A DNA stretch of 64,000 nt from Geodermatophilus siccatus (GTDB lineage Bacteria; Actinomycetota; Actinomycetes; Mycobacteriales; Geodermatophilaceae), in the NCBI RefSeq assembly GCF_900103785.1, contig NZ_FNHE01000005.1, forward strand, positions 1 to 64,000, written 5' to 3'. The notes under the pieces were generated by a model that worked only from the letters and a program-made list of their open reading frames with translations, was not told where the DNA came from and did no database searches. Shown here piece after piece: positions 37,866-46,140 of the stretch. A program made the translations under genes and the position numbers. The number at the start of each line of letters is the position of its first letter. The stretch's first letter is position 1.

Positions 37866-40412
37866 ATGACCGCCACCGCCCCTCCCCTCCTCGACGACCC
37901 GTCCGACCTCTCGGCCCTCCGGGCGCGCGGCGCCGACCCCGACGAGCTGTTCACCTCGTTCGCCGCCTGGGCCCAGGCGCAGGGCACCGTGCTGTACCCG
38001 CACCAGGAGGAGGCGCTGATCGAGCTGGTCAGCGGCGCCAACGTCGTCCTCGCGACGCCGACCGGGTCGGGCAAGTCGCTGGTGGCCACCGGCGCGCAGT
38101 ACGCCGCGCTCGCCGGGGGACGGCGCAGCTGGTACACCGCGCCGATCAAGGCGCTGGTCAGCGAGAAGTTCTTCGCGCTGTGCGGCGTCTTCGGCGCCGA
38201 GAACGTCGGCATGCTCACCGGCGACGCCGCGGTCAACCGGGACGCCCCGATCATCGCCTGCACCGCCGAGGTCCTGGCCAACGTCGCCCTGCGCGAGGGC
38301 GCGGAGGCCGACGTCGGCCTGGTCGTGTTGGACGAGTTCCACTTCTACGGCGACCCCGACCGCGGCTGGGCCTGGCAGGTGCCGCTGCTCGAGCTGCCGA
38401 GGGCGCAGTTCCTGCTGATGAGCGCCACCCTGGGCGACACCGGCTGGCTGCGCGAGGACCTCACCCGCCGCACCGGCCGGCCCACCGCGCTGGTCGCCGG
38501 CGCCGAGCGCCCCGTGCCGCTGCACCACTACTACGCGACGACGCCGATGCACGAGACGATCCAGGAGCTGCTCGACACCCGGCAGGCGCCGGTCTACGTC
38601 GTCCACTTCACCCAGGCCTCGGCGCTGGAGCGGGCGCAGGCACTGATGAGCGTCAACGTCTGCACCAAGGAGGAGAAGGCCGCGATCGCCGAGATGATCG
38701 GCGGCTTCCGGTTCACCACCTCCTTCGGGACGACGCTGTCGCGGCTGGTGCGCCACGGCATCGGCGTCCACCACGCCGGGATGCTGCCCAAGTACCGGCG
38801 GCTGGTGGAGCAGCTGGCCCAGGCCGGCCTGCTCAAGGTCATCTGCGGCACCGACACCCTCGGCGTCGGCATCAACGTGCCGATCCGCACCGTGGTCTTC
38901 TCCGCGCTGTCGAAGTACGACGGCACGCGGACCCGGCTGCTCAACGCCCGCGAGTTCCACCAGATCGCCGGGCGGGCCGGACGCGCCGGCTACGACACCG
39001 CCGGCACCGTCGTCGTCCAGGCCCCCGAGCACGAGGTGGAGAACCTCAAACAGTTCGCCAAGGTCGCCGACGACCCCAAGAAGCGCCGCAAGCTGGTGCG
39101 CAAGAAGGCGCCCGAGGGCATGGTGCCGTGGTCGGAGGGCACCATGCGCCGGCTGGTCGAGGCCGAGCCCGAGCCGCTGACCAGCAACATGCGGGTGTCG
39201 ACGGCGATGGTGCTCGACGTCGTCGACCGCCCCGGCGACCCGGTCGCCGCGATGCGCCGGCTGCTCACGGAGAACCACGAGTCGCGCAAGCGCCAGCTGC
39301 GGCACATCCGGGAGGCCATCGGCATCGCCCGCTCGCTGCTGCAGGCCGGGGTGCTGGTGCGGCTCGACGAGCCGGAGCCGGACGGACGCCGCCACCGGCT
39401 GACCGTCGACCTGCCGCCGGACTTCGCGCTCAACCAGCCGCTGTCGACCTTCGCCCTGGCCGCGATCGAGCTGCTCGACCCGGCCAGCGACACCTACGCC
39501 CTCGACGTGGTCAGCGTCATCGAGGCCACCCTCGACGACCCGCGGCAGATCCTGGCTGCGCAGCTGAACAAGGCCAAGGGCGAGGCGGTGGCCCAGATGA
39601 AGGCCGAGGGGATCGAGTACGAGGAGCGCATGGAGCTGCTCGAGGAGATCACCCACCCGCAGCCGCTGGCCGAGCTGCTCGAGCACGCGCTGGAGGTCTA
39701 CACCCGGTCGAACCCGTGGGCGGCCGATGCGCACCTGTCGCCGAAGTCCGTCGTCCGCGACGTGTGGGAGAACGCCTACACCTTCCGCGAGCTGGTCAAC
39801 ACCTACGGGCTGACCCGCGCGGAGGGCGCGGTGCTGCGCTACCTCTCCGACGCCTACAAGGCGCTGCGCTCCGGCGTCCCCGCGGCCGCCCGCACCGACG
39901 AGGTGACCGACCTGGTCGAGTGGCTCGGCGAGCTGGTCCGTCAGGTGGACTCCTCGCTGCTCGACGAGTGGGAGCAGCTGACGAGCCCGGACCAGCCGCT
40001 GGACGCACCGGTCGCCGTCCCGGTCCGCCCGCGGCCGCTGACCGGCAACGAGCGGGCCTTCACGGCGATGGTGCGCAACCAGCTGTTCCGGCGGGTGGAG
40101 CTGTTCGCCCGCCGCCGCTGGTACGACCTGGGCGAGCTCGACCGCGACTCCGGGTGGGACGCCGAGCGGTGGGGCGAGGTGGTCCAGGCCTACTTCGCCG
40201 AGCACGCCGAGCTGGGCACCGGCGCCGACGCCCGCGGCCCGGCGCTGCTCATCTGGGACAGGGGCGAGCCCGGGGTCTGGCGGGTGCGGCAGATCCTGGA
40301 CGACCCGGCCGGCGACCACGACTGGGGCTTCGACGTCGAGGTCGACCTCGAGGCCTCCGACGAGGAGGGCGCCGTGGTGCTGCGCCTGGTCGACGCCGGC
40401 CGCAGGGACTGA
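37866..40412 (+). CDS. DEAD/DEAH-box RNA helicase with DUF3516 C-terminus
   Basis: 848 residues. Ski2-like helicase core: Walker A ATPTGSGKS, APIKALV, DEFHFY (motif II), SATLGD (III), HAGMLPKYRR, GTDTLGVGINVP and QIAGRAGRAGYD (VI). After about 480 the DUF3516 region follows (ITHPQPLAELLEHALEVY, NAYTFRELVNTYGLTRAEGAVLRYL). The family is conserved in actinobacteria and probably acts in RNA turnover; the substrate is not known. ATG 37866 is chosen for the core start; no strong Shine-Dalgarno is seen. Monocistronic. Confidence 0.93.
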   Translation: MTATAPPLLDDPSDLSALRARGADPDELFTSFAAWAQAQGTVLYPHQEEALIELVSGANVVLATPTGSGKSLVATGAQYAALAGGRRSWYTAPIKALVSEKFFALCGVFGAENVGMLTGDAAVNRDAPIIACTAEVLANVALREGAEADVGLVVLDEFHFYGDPDRGWAWQVPLLELPRAQFLLMSATLGDTGWLREDLTRRTGRPTALVAGAERPVPLHHYYATTPMHETIQELLDTRQAPVYVVHFTQASALERAQALMSVNVCTKEEKAAIAEMIGGFRFTTSFGTTLSRLVRHGIGVHHAGMLPKYRRLVEQLAQAGLLKVICGTDTLGVGINVPIRTVVFSALSKYDGTRTRLLNAREFHQIAGRAGRAGYDTAGTVVVQAPEHEVENLKQFAKVADDPKKRRKLVRKKAPEGMVPWSEGTMRRLVEAEPEPLTSNMRVSTAMVLDVVDRPGDPVAAMRRLLTENHESRKRQLRHIREAIGIARSLLQAGVLVRLDEPEPDGRRHRLTVDLPPDFALNQPLSTFALAAIELLDPASDTYALDVVSVIEATLDDPRQILAAQLNKAKGEAVAQMKAEGIEYEERMELLEEITHPQPLAELLEHALEVYTRSNPWAADAHLSPKSVVRDVWENAYTFRELVNTYGLTRAEGAVLRYLSDAYKALRSGVPAAARTDEVTDLVEWLGELVRQVDSSLLDEWEQLTSPDQPLDAPVAVPVRPRPLTGNERAFTAMVRNQLFRRVELFARRRWYDLGELDRDSGWDAERWGEVVQAYFAEHAELGTGADARGPALLIWDRGEPGVWRVRQILDDPAGDHDWGFDVEVDLEASDEEGAVVLRLVDAGRRD

Positions 40413-40542
40413 ACGGGTCGGCTCTCGCCGCAGGTTTAACCGGACTCTTGCCTTTCCCGGCGCTGCTGCTCGTCAGCGTCGCCCTACCGTGAGGAGGCAG
40501 ACGACGGGTCGCCGTGGACACGGCGGGCACCGAGGGGGCTCC

Positions 40543-41043
40543 GTGGACCTTCGCTTCGTGGCTTTCAACCTCATCGCCCGGGACGCCACGCTGTTGACGC
40601 TGCTGGCCAACGACGCCCGGCGCCAGGAAGCGGACGGCGCGGCGGAGGACCGGACGGCGTCCTGCTTCGTCTCCCTGCGGTGGACGGTCGACGAGCACAG
40701 CTCGGCCCCGGCCGGGTCCGAACTCCTGACCCTCCAGGTCCACGCCGCGGGGGACGACTCCTGTTCCCTCGCACAGCTCGACCAGGTCCTGCAGCGGCTG
40801 CGCGCGGCCCTGACGACCGTCGGGCCGAACCCGTGCATCACCGCCCGGTGCCTGACGACGTCGGGCCCGGTCCCGGACAGCCGCTCCGGCACGGTCGTCC
40901 GGACCAGCACGTGGCGGATCGCGCCCGTGTCCACCGAGCCGAGGGCCGCGGCCGCCACCCGGCTCGCGCCGTGGTGCGTGTGGAGCGAGCCGGACGGGTC
41001 CGGCCTCCGGGTGCCCGGTCTCGGCGTCCTCAGCCTGAACTGA
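40543..41043 (+). CDS. Uncharacterised protein
   Basis: 166 residues, soluble, mixed alpha/beta; starts VDLRFVAFNLIARDATLLTL. The pattern of a short N-terminal helix followed by beta strands with CFVSLRWTVDE, LLTLQVHAAG, DQVLQRLRAAL and a final CVWSEPDG is compact and codon use looks genuine. I recognise no family. GTG 40543 has GAGGGGG (40532-40538) four bases away. It overlaps the convergent histidine-kinase gene by 14 bases at its 3' end. Confidence 0.6.
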   Translation: MDLRFVAFNLIARDATLLTLLANDARRQEADGAAEDRTASCFVSLRWTVDEHSSAPAGSELLTLQVHAAGDDSCSLAQLDQVLQRLRAALTTVGPNPCITARCLTTSGPVPDSRSGTVVRTSTWRIAPVSTEPRAAAATRLAPWCVWSEPDGSGLRVPGLGVLSLN

Positions 41044-42385
41044 CCGGGCCGACAGCGGCGACCTCGCGCGCGTCCCGGTTCTCGACCGGGACCGCGGGCA
41101 GCAGGAGGGTGAACACGGGTGGCGCCGCACGGGTGAGCTGCAGCCGGCCCTGCCCGGCCTCGGCGAGTCTGCGGGCCAGCGCGAGTCCGATCCCGTGCCC
41201 CTCGCGCCGGTCGGTCCGCGGCCCGAACACGGCCCTCCCGTCGTCCGGGACGCCCGGGCCCTCGTCCGAGACGTCGACCGCCACGGCGCCCGTGGCCTCC
41301 CGGACGGTGACGGTCACGGCGCCTCGACCGTGGGTGCACGCGTTGTCGAGGAGCACGCCGAGCACCTGGCGGACCGCCGCGGTCGACGCCCGGGCCTCCG
41401 GCGCGCCGGGATCGATCCGGACCTCGAGGTCCCGGCCGTGCAGTGCCAGCCGGGCGTCCCACTCCGGCGACAGCTCGCCGACCAGCGTGCCGAGGTCGAC
41501 CGGACCGGTGCGGGCGCCCTGGTCGGCGCGGGCCAGCGTCAGGACCTCGTCGATGATCGCCTCCAGGCGGTCGGCGTCGACCAGGCTCGCGGCGATGGCC
41601 GGCCTGGGGTCGACGTCCGTCCGTTCCAGTGCCGCCTCCAGGCGCAGCCGCATCCCGGCCAGCGGCGTCCGGAGCTGGTGCGAGGCGTCGGTCGAGAAGG
41701 CTCGCTCCCGGGCGAGCAGGTCGTCCAGGCGGGCCGCGGTCGCCTCGAGCGCGGCGCCGACCGCGTCCGTCTCCTCGATCCCTCCCCGACGGGTCCGGAT
41801 GCTGAAGTCGCCCTCCCCCAGCCGGCGTGCGCTCTCCTCCAGTTCCTCCAGGGGCTGCGCCAGCCGGCGGGCCTGCCGGCGCCCGACCAGCCAGGCGACC
41901 GCCACCGCGACGGTGGCCAGTCCCGCCATCCCCGCCCACATGAGACCGACCGCACCGAGCACGTCCGCACGGGACTGGGTCACCACCACCGCGCCGATCA
42001 CCTCGTCGGAGTGGGTGACGGGGACGGCGACCACCCAGAGGTCCCCGTCGGTCGCGGTGGAGACCTCGCCGTCGAAGGCCCCGGCCAGGACGCCCGCGTC
42101 GCTGTCCGGGACCGCCCCGGCCAGCCGCTGACCGTCCCGGTCGAACACGGCTGCGGCGACGGCCTCGCCGTCGTCCCCGATGTCGTCGAGGACCTCCGGG
42201 TCGATCCGGTCGTCGTGGTACACGTCGCCGGCCACGGTGATCGCCAGGTCGCTGGCGTCCCGCACCAGGTGCCCCCACTGGTGCTGCAGCGCGTACTGGA
42301 GCAACGCCACGCCCAGCGGCACCGCGAACAGGACCGTGGCGACGACGGAGGTCAGCACGGCCAGGCTGATGATCCGGGTGCGCAC
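41030..42385 (-). CDS. Membrane sensor histidine kinase without adjacent response regulator
   Basis: 451 residues. TM1 about 7-31, extracytoplasmic sensor of about 125 residues, TM2 about 160-185, HAMP, then HisKA with phospho-acceptor H236 (DASHQLRTPLAG), N box VLLDNACTHG, G1 DEGPGVPDDG, G2 HGIGLALARRL. All catalytic elements are present. GTG 42383-42385 is supported by GGAGGCG upstream. Neither side carries a response-regulator gene, which is unusual for this class; the upstream neighbour is divergent and the downstream one convergent. Confidence 0.9.
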   Translation of the reverse strand: MRTRIISLAVLTSVVATVLFAVPLGVALLQYALQHQWGHLVRDASDLAITVAGDVYHDDRIDPEVLDDIGDDGEAVAAAVFDRDGQRLAGAVPDSDAGVLAGAFDGEVSTATDGDLWVVAVPVTHSDEVIGAVVVTQSRADVLGAVGLMWAGMAGLATVAVAVAWLVGRRQARRLAQPLEELEESARRLGEGDFSIRTRRGGIEETDAVGAALEATAARLDDLLARERAFSTDASHQLRTPLAGMRLRLEAALERTDVDPRPAIAASLVDADRLEAIIDEVLTLARADQGARTGPVDLGTLVGELSPEWDARLALHGRDLEVRIDPGAPEARASTAAVRQVLGVLLDNACTHGRGAVTVTVREATGAVAVDVSDEGPGVPDDGRAVFGPRTDRREGHGIGLALARRLAEAGQGRLQLTRAAPPVFTLLLPAVPVENRDAREVAAVGPVSSG

Positions 42386-42593
42386 GGACGTCGCCTCCGA
42401 TCGGCCGGGGTCGAGGCTCGGCGGTGGGCACGCGGGCACCCGGCGGGGCGTGCCTGCGGTCGTGTGCCTCTCGGAGCGCCGGAGGTGCCCGCCTGATACC
42501 GGCGCGGGGAGGGACGTTCCGCGGACCGGTCGTCCCGCCCGCCCCGTGGGTCCGGTTCCCTGCGGGCGTGGCACGCTTCCGGGCGATGACCCG

Positions 42594-43373
42594 ATGACCC
42601 TGCTGGAGATGCTGGCGGTCGCCGCGGCAGGGCTGGCCGCGGGTGCCATCAACGCCGTCGTCGGCTCGGGCACGCTGGTGACCTTCCCGGTGCTGCTGGC
42701 CGTCGGCCTGCCGCCGGTGACCGCGACGATCAGCAACTCCCTCGGCCTGGTGCCGGGCAACCTCGCCGGCTCGCTCGGTTACCGGCGCGAGCTGGCCGGT
42801 CAGCGCTGGCTGCTGCTGCGGCTGCTGCCCGCCTCGGTGCTCGGCGCGCTGACCGGCGCGTTCCTGCTGCTGCACCTCCCGGCGAGCAGCTTCGAGGCGA
42901 TCGTGCCGGTGCTCGTCGGGCTGGCCGTCGTCCTCGTCGCCGCCCAGCCGCTGGTGTCGCGGGCCCTGGCGCGCCGGCGGGCCGTGGACGAGCCGCCGTC
43001 GGGGATCGGCCCCGGCCGGCTGGTCGCGCTGTTCGCCGGCGCCTACGCGACCGGCAGCTACGGCGGCTACTTCGCGGCCAGCCAGGGCGTGCTGCAGATC
43101 GGCGTCTTCGGGCTGCTGCTGCGCGAGTCCCTGCAGCGGCTCAACGCGATCAAGAACGTGCTCACCCTCGCGGTCAACGGGGTGGCCGCCGGGGCCTACG
43201 TCGTCGTGGCGACCGACCGCGTCGACTGGCGCGCGGCCGGGCTGGTCGCGGCCGGCTCGCTGCTGGGCGGGTACGTCGGCGCCCGGTTCGGTCGCCGGCT
43301 GCCCTCGGCCGTGCTGCGCGGCGCGATCGTCGCGCTCGGGTGCGTCGCGATCGCCGTCCTGGTCACCGGGTGA
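42594..43373 (+). CDS. TauE/SafE-family membrane transporter (first copy)
   Basis: 259 residues, 8 or so helices. The duplicated TauE/SafE motifs are seen: AGAINAVVGSGTLVTFPVLLAVGLPP with SNSLGL, and YGGYFAASQGVL with RLNAIKNVL in the second half. Members export sulfite, sulfoacetate or other organic anions; substrate here unknown. ATG 42594; no clear ribosome site. The following GAF-ANTAR gene starts 55 bases later. Confidence 0.85.
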   Translation: MTLLEMLAVAAAGLAAGAINAVVGSGTLVTFPVLLAVGLPPVTATISNSLGLVPGNLAGSLGYRRELAGQRWLLLRLLPASVLGALTGAFLLLHLPASSFEAIVPVLVGLAVVLVAAQPLVSRALARRRAVDEPPSGIGPGRLVALFAGAYATGSYGGYFAASQGVLQIGVFGLLLRESLQRLNAIKNVLTLAVNGVAAGAYVVVATDRVDWRAAGLVAAGSLLGGYVGARFGRRLPSAVLRGAIVALGCVAIAVLVTG

Positions 43374-43428
43374 CCCTCCGGGACCGGCCGGTGTCGGAGC
43401 CTGCAGGTCCACGCGGCAAGCTGGACCC

Positions 43429-44175
43429 ATGACCGGGAGTGCAGCCGAACGCTTCGACCAGGCCCTGGCCACCACACCGGCCGCCCTCGACGGACCCGAA
43501 CTGCTGCCCTGCCGGCTGGCGCGCGCCTCCGCCGCCGCGCTCGGTGTCGACGGCGCCGGGCTGAGCCTGCACGTGGGCGTGCTCCGGACGCCGATCGGCG
43601 CCAGCGACCCGCAGACCGCGCACGCCGAACGCCTGCAGTTCACCGTCGGTGACGGCCCCTGCCTGCGCGCGCAGGACAACGGCACGGTGATCGCCTTCTC
43701 CCTCGAGGACATCGCGCGCAACTGGCCGGAGCTGTGGGCCTCGCTGCTCAACGAGACGACCTACCGCGGCGTGCTCTCGGTGCCGCTCCCCCCACCGATG
43801 GGGCCGCTGGTGGTCCTGGACCTGTACGTGCACGACCCCGCGCGGCTGACCTGCCTCGATCGCGACGAGCTGCAGGCGGTCGCCCGGGTGACCACGCAGG
43901 AGCTGGCGGTCACGGTGTCCGGGCCGGAGTTCCCCGACGACGGCAGCAACTGGCTGGAGGGGCCGGACGCGCAGCGGCGCGCCCTCGTCTGGCAGGCCAT
44001 GGGGCTGGTCGGCATCGCCTTCGGGCTCGACGCCACCGACGCCATCGCCACGATGCGCGCCTCGGCGATCGCCGCGGGCCGGGTGGTCGACGACGTCGCC
44101 GGGGACATCGTCGCCGGCCGCCTGGTGCCGGCGGACCTGCGGGCGGCCCCGGACCGCGACGGCCACGGCGGGTGA
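43429..44175 (+). CDS. GAF-ANTAR domain protein
   Basis: 248 residues. GAF domain (about 20-165; VDGAGLSLHVG, VGDGPCLRAQDNG) and C-terminal ANTAR-type helices (about 185-235; AQRRALVWQAMGLVGIAFGLDATDAIATMRASAIAAG). The ANTAR part is less canonical than that of 13217-13951, lacking the usual KG/AxG-V-M motif. ATG 43429. Its TGA overlaps the second TauE/SafE gene, placing a predicted RNA-binding antiterminator between two anion exporters. Confidence 0.75.
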   Translation: MTGSAAERFDQALATTPAALDGPELLPCRLARASAAALGVDGAGLSLHVGVLRTPIGASDPQTAHAERLQFTVGDGPCLRAQDNGTVIAFSLEDIARNWPELWASLLNETTYRGVLSVPLPPPMGPLVVLDLYVHDPARLTCLDRDELQAVARVTTQELAVTVSGPEFPDDGSNWLEGPDAQRRALVWQAMGLVGIAFGLDATDAIATMRASAIAAGRVVDDVAGDIVAGRLVPADLRAAPDRDGHGG

Positions 44176-44939
44176 GCCCTGCGGAGTTCGCCCTGCTCGT
44201 GCTGGCCGGCGTCGGCGGGGGGCTGACCGGCAGCATCGCGGGCCTGGCCTCGCTGGTGAGCTACCCCGCGCTGCTCGCGGCCGGTCTGCCGCCGGTGGCG
44301 GCGAACGTCACCAACACCGTCGCCCTGGTGCTCAACGGCGTGGGCGCGGTGAGTGCCTCCGGGCCGGAGCTGCGCGGGCAGGGACGGCGGCTTCTGCGGC
44401 TCGCGAGCGGTGCGGTGCTCGGCGGCGCGGCCGGTGCGGCCCTGCTCCTGCTCACGCCGTCGGACGCCTTCGAGCGCATCGTGCCGTGGCTGATCGGCGG
44501 GGCCGCGGTGGCGCTGCTGGTGCAGCGGCCGCCGCGGGAGCTGGCCGCCCGAGGGGCCGCCACGCACCCGACGCACCGCGACCCGTGGTGGCTGCCGCTG
44601 GCCGTCGCCGCGATCGCCGTCTACGGCGGCTACTTCGGAGCGGCGGCCGGCGTGATGCTGCTCGCGCTGTTCCTGCTGTCGACCGGTGAGGGCCTGGCGG
44701 TCGGCAACGCGATGCGCAACGTGGTGCTCGGCCTGGCCAACCTGACGGCCGCGGTCGGCTTCGCCGTGTTCGCCCCCGTCGCGTGGTCGGCGGCGGTACC
44801 GCTGGCGATCGGCCTGTTCGTCGGCGGGCGCCTCGGCCCGCGGGTGGTGCGCCGCGCGCCGCAGCTGCTGCTGCGCCGGCTCATCGCCCTCGCCGGGCTC
44901 GGCCTGGCGGTGCACCTCGCCGTCCAGGCCTACGGGTGA
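44172..44939 (+). CDS. TauE/SafE-family membrane transporter (second copy)
   Basis: 255 residues with about 8 helices, paralogous to 42594-43373. Motifs: GVGGGLTGSIAGLASLVSYPALLAAGLPPVAANVTNTVAL and YGGYFGAAAGVMLLAL with GNAMRNVVLGLANL. GTG overlaps the previous stop (GTGA). Substrate unknown. Confidence 0.85.
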   Translation: MSPAEFALLVLAGVGGGLTGSIAGLASLVSYPALLAAGLPPVAANVTNTVALVLNGVGAVSASGPELRGQGRRLLRLASGAVLGGAAGAALLLLTPSDAFERIVPWLIGGAAVALLVQRPPRELAARGAATHPTHRDPWWLPLAVAAIAVYGGYFGAAAGVMLLALFLLSTGEGLAVGNAMRNVVLGLANLTAAVGFAVFAPVAWSAAVPLAIGLFVGGRLGPRVVRRAPQLLLRRLIALAGLGLAVHLAVQAYG

Positions 44940-44943
44940 AGGA

Positions 44944-44992
44944 CCACCCCCCCACGCCTCGCAGGCTCCTGCGGAGGGCCCCTGGAGGGTGG
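44944..44992. terminator. Imperfect hairpin between convergent genes
   Basis: CCACCC (44944-44949) can pair with GGGTGG (44987-44992), with an inner imperfect stem CCTC-GCAGG/CCTGCGGAGG. Position fits a terminator for the transporter operon and the convergent gene. Confidence 0.35.
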
Positions 44993-45018
44993 CCGTTCCA
45001 TCACCTCACCGGGGCGGC

Positions 45019-45684
45019 TCAGTTGCTGACGTAGGCGGCCAGGAAGAGGACGAACGCGCTGGCCAGCAGCAGCAGCCGGGCCGGGGTGAGGCCGTTGATG
45101 AGGTTGGCCGTCGCCTCCACCCAGGCCGGCCGGATGCCCGCCTCCCGGGCACCGCGGCGCACCAGCCGGACCTCGTCGGCCAGCAGAGCCCCGGCTGCGC
45201 CGAGCATGCCGAGCCCGACGGTGAGGAAGACCAGCGCCAGGCGCTCCCGGAAGGCCTCGGCGACCCCGGCGAGCAGCAGCACGACGACCAGTCCGGCGAG
45301 CAGGCCGACCACCGCGCCGGCGACGGGGGCCCACGGGCCCATCCGGGTCAGCGGGAACGGGACCCGGGCGCCGATGCGGGGACGGCGGGCGACCGGACCG
45401 GTCGGCTGGGCGCCCTCCGCCGTCGCCGGGCCGGGACCAGCGGCCGGCTGCGGCGGCGCGGGCGGCGTCCCGACCGGGATCGGGCCGGTCGCCGTCGGGC
45501 CGGACGGGACCGGGCCGGACGGGACCGGGCCCGAGGGCACGGGCCCGGACGGCGCGGCGCCGGCACCGGACGGCGTGGCGCCGGCACCGGACGGCGCGGC
45601 GCCGGACGGGGTCGCGCCGGCGGGCTCGGCCGCGGGCAGCTCGGTGGTCACGGGGGGCGACGGGGTGCGGGGTGCCTCGGACAT
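45019..45684 (-). CDS. Pro/Gly-rich membrane protein of unknown function
   Basis: 221 residues. Residues about 5-100 are low-complexity with repeated APSG/VPSGP units (GPVPSGPVPSGPVPSG); 118-140, 148-166 and 199-218 are hydrophobic helices (VVGLLAGLVVVLLLAGVAEA; LVFLTVGLGMLGAAGALL; ARLLLLASAFVLFLAAYV). No recognised domain. ATG 45682-45684 gives the shortest N-tail; upstream in-frame starts lack support. The DNA repeats (GGACGGGACCGG-like units near 45500-45560) are a likely site of length variation. Confidence 0.65.
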   Translation of the reverse strand: MSEAPRTPSPPVTTELPAAEPAGATPSGAAPSGAGATPSGAGAAPSGPVPSGPVPSGPVPSGPTATGPIPVGTPPAPPQPAAGPGPATAEGAQPTGPVARRPRIGARVPFPLTRMGPWAPVAGAVVGLLAGLVVVLLLAGVAEAFRERLALVFLTVGLGMLGAAGALLADEVRLVRRGAREAGIRPAWVEATANLINGLTPARLLLLASAFVLFLAAYVSN

Positions 45685-46140
45685 CGCCGTCCACGCTAGC
45701 GGCGGAGCTGACGGGGGCAGGGAGGCCGGTGCGGGTGTCGACACGTCGACGCCCGCGACACGCGTGCTGAGCAGGGTCCCTGGTCCCGGGCCGTCCGGAC
45801 TACACCGGATGGCCGATGGAGACGAAACCTCCGCGTAACACAGACTTCCTGCACCACACCGGCTCGACGTCGCCCGGCAGTGCCGTCGGTCCTGCCGGTC
45901 CGTCAAGCGCGCAGGGGAGCCCATGGTGCCGACCCAGCCCGAGCGGATGCCCCTCGGACGTCGCTGTCCCGCCTGCCGCGCCGGTCCCGCTCGTCTCCTC
46001 CTCCCCTGACCGCACGGTCCGCCCCCCGCTGTATCACCCGCCGCGCGCCGCCCTCTGTGTCAGTGCGAGCGCCACCCCAGACCCTGTTCCCCCGGTTCCC
46101 ACGAGCAGCCGCGTGCGCTGCCACCCCTGAGGAGACCGTT
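45685..46140 (+). promoter_or_regulatory. 456-base upstream region of the Dap/NRPS cluster
   Basis: No convincing gene. GAAAC-N6-GTAAC at 45824-45839 resembles two adjacent GlnR half-sites. A possible promoter is CTGACC (46006-46011) with TATCAC (46032-46037), spacing 20. GAGGAG at 46129-46134 is the Shine-Dalgarno of sbnA. All but the last are weak. Confidence 0.3.

Noticed and set aside
45480..45610. Repeated GGACCGGGCC-like units as a CRISPR or regulatory array
   Set aside because: Spacing is irregular and in frame with Pro/Ser/Gly codons of the membrane protein; they are coding low-complexity repeats.
45816..46130. 104-codon frame in the region upstream of sbnA
   Set aside because: Pro/Ser-rich, no ribosome site and no recognisable domain; overlaps the probable promoter region.
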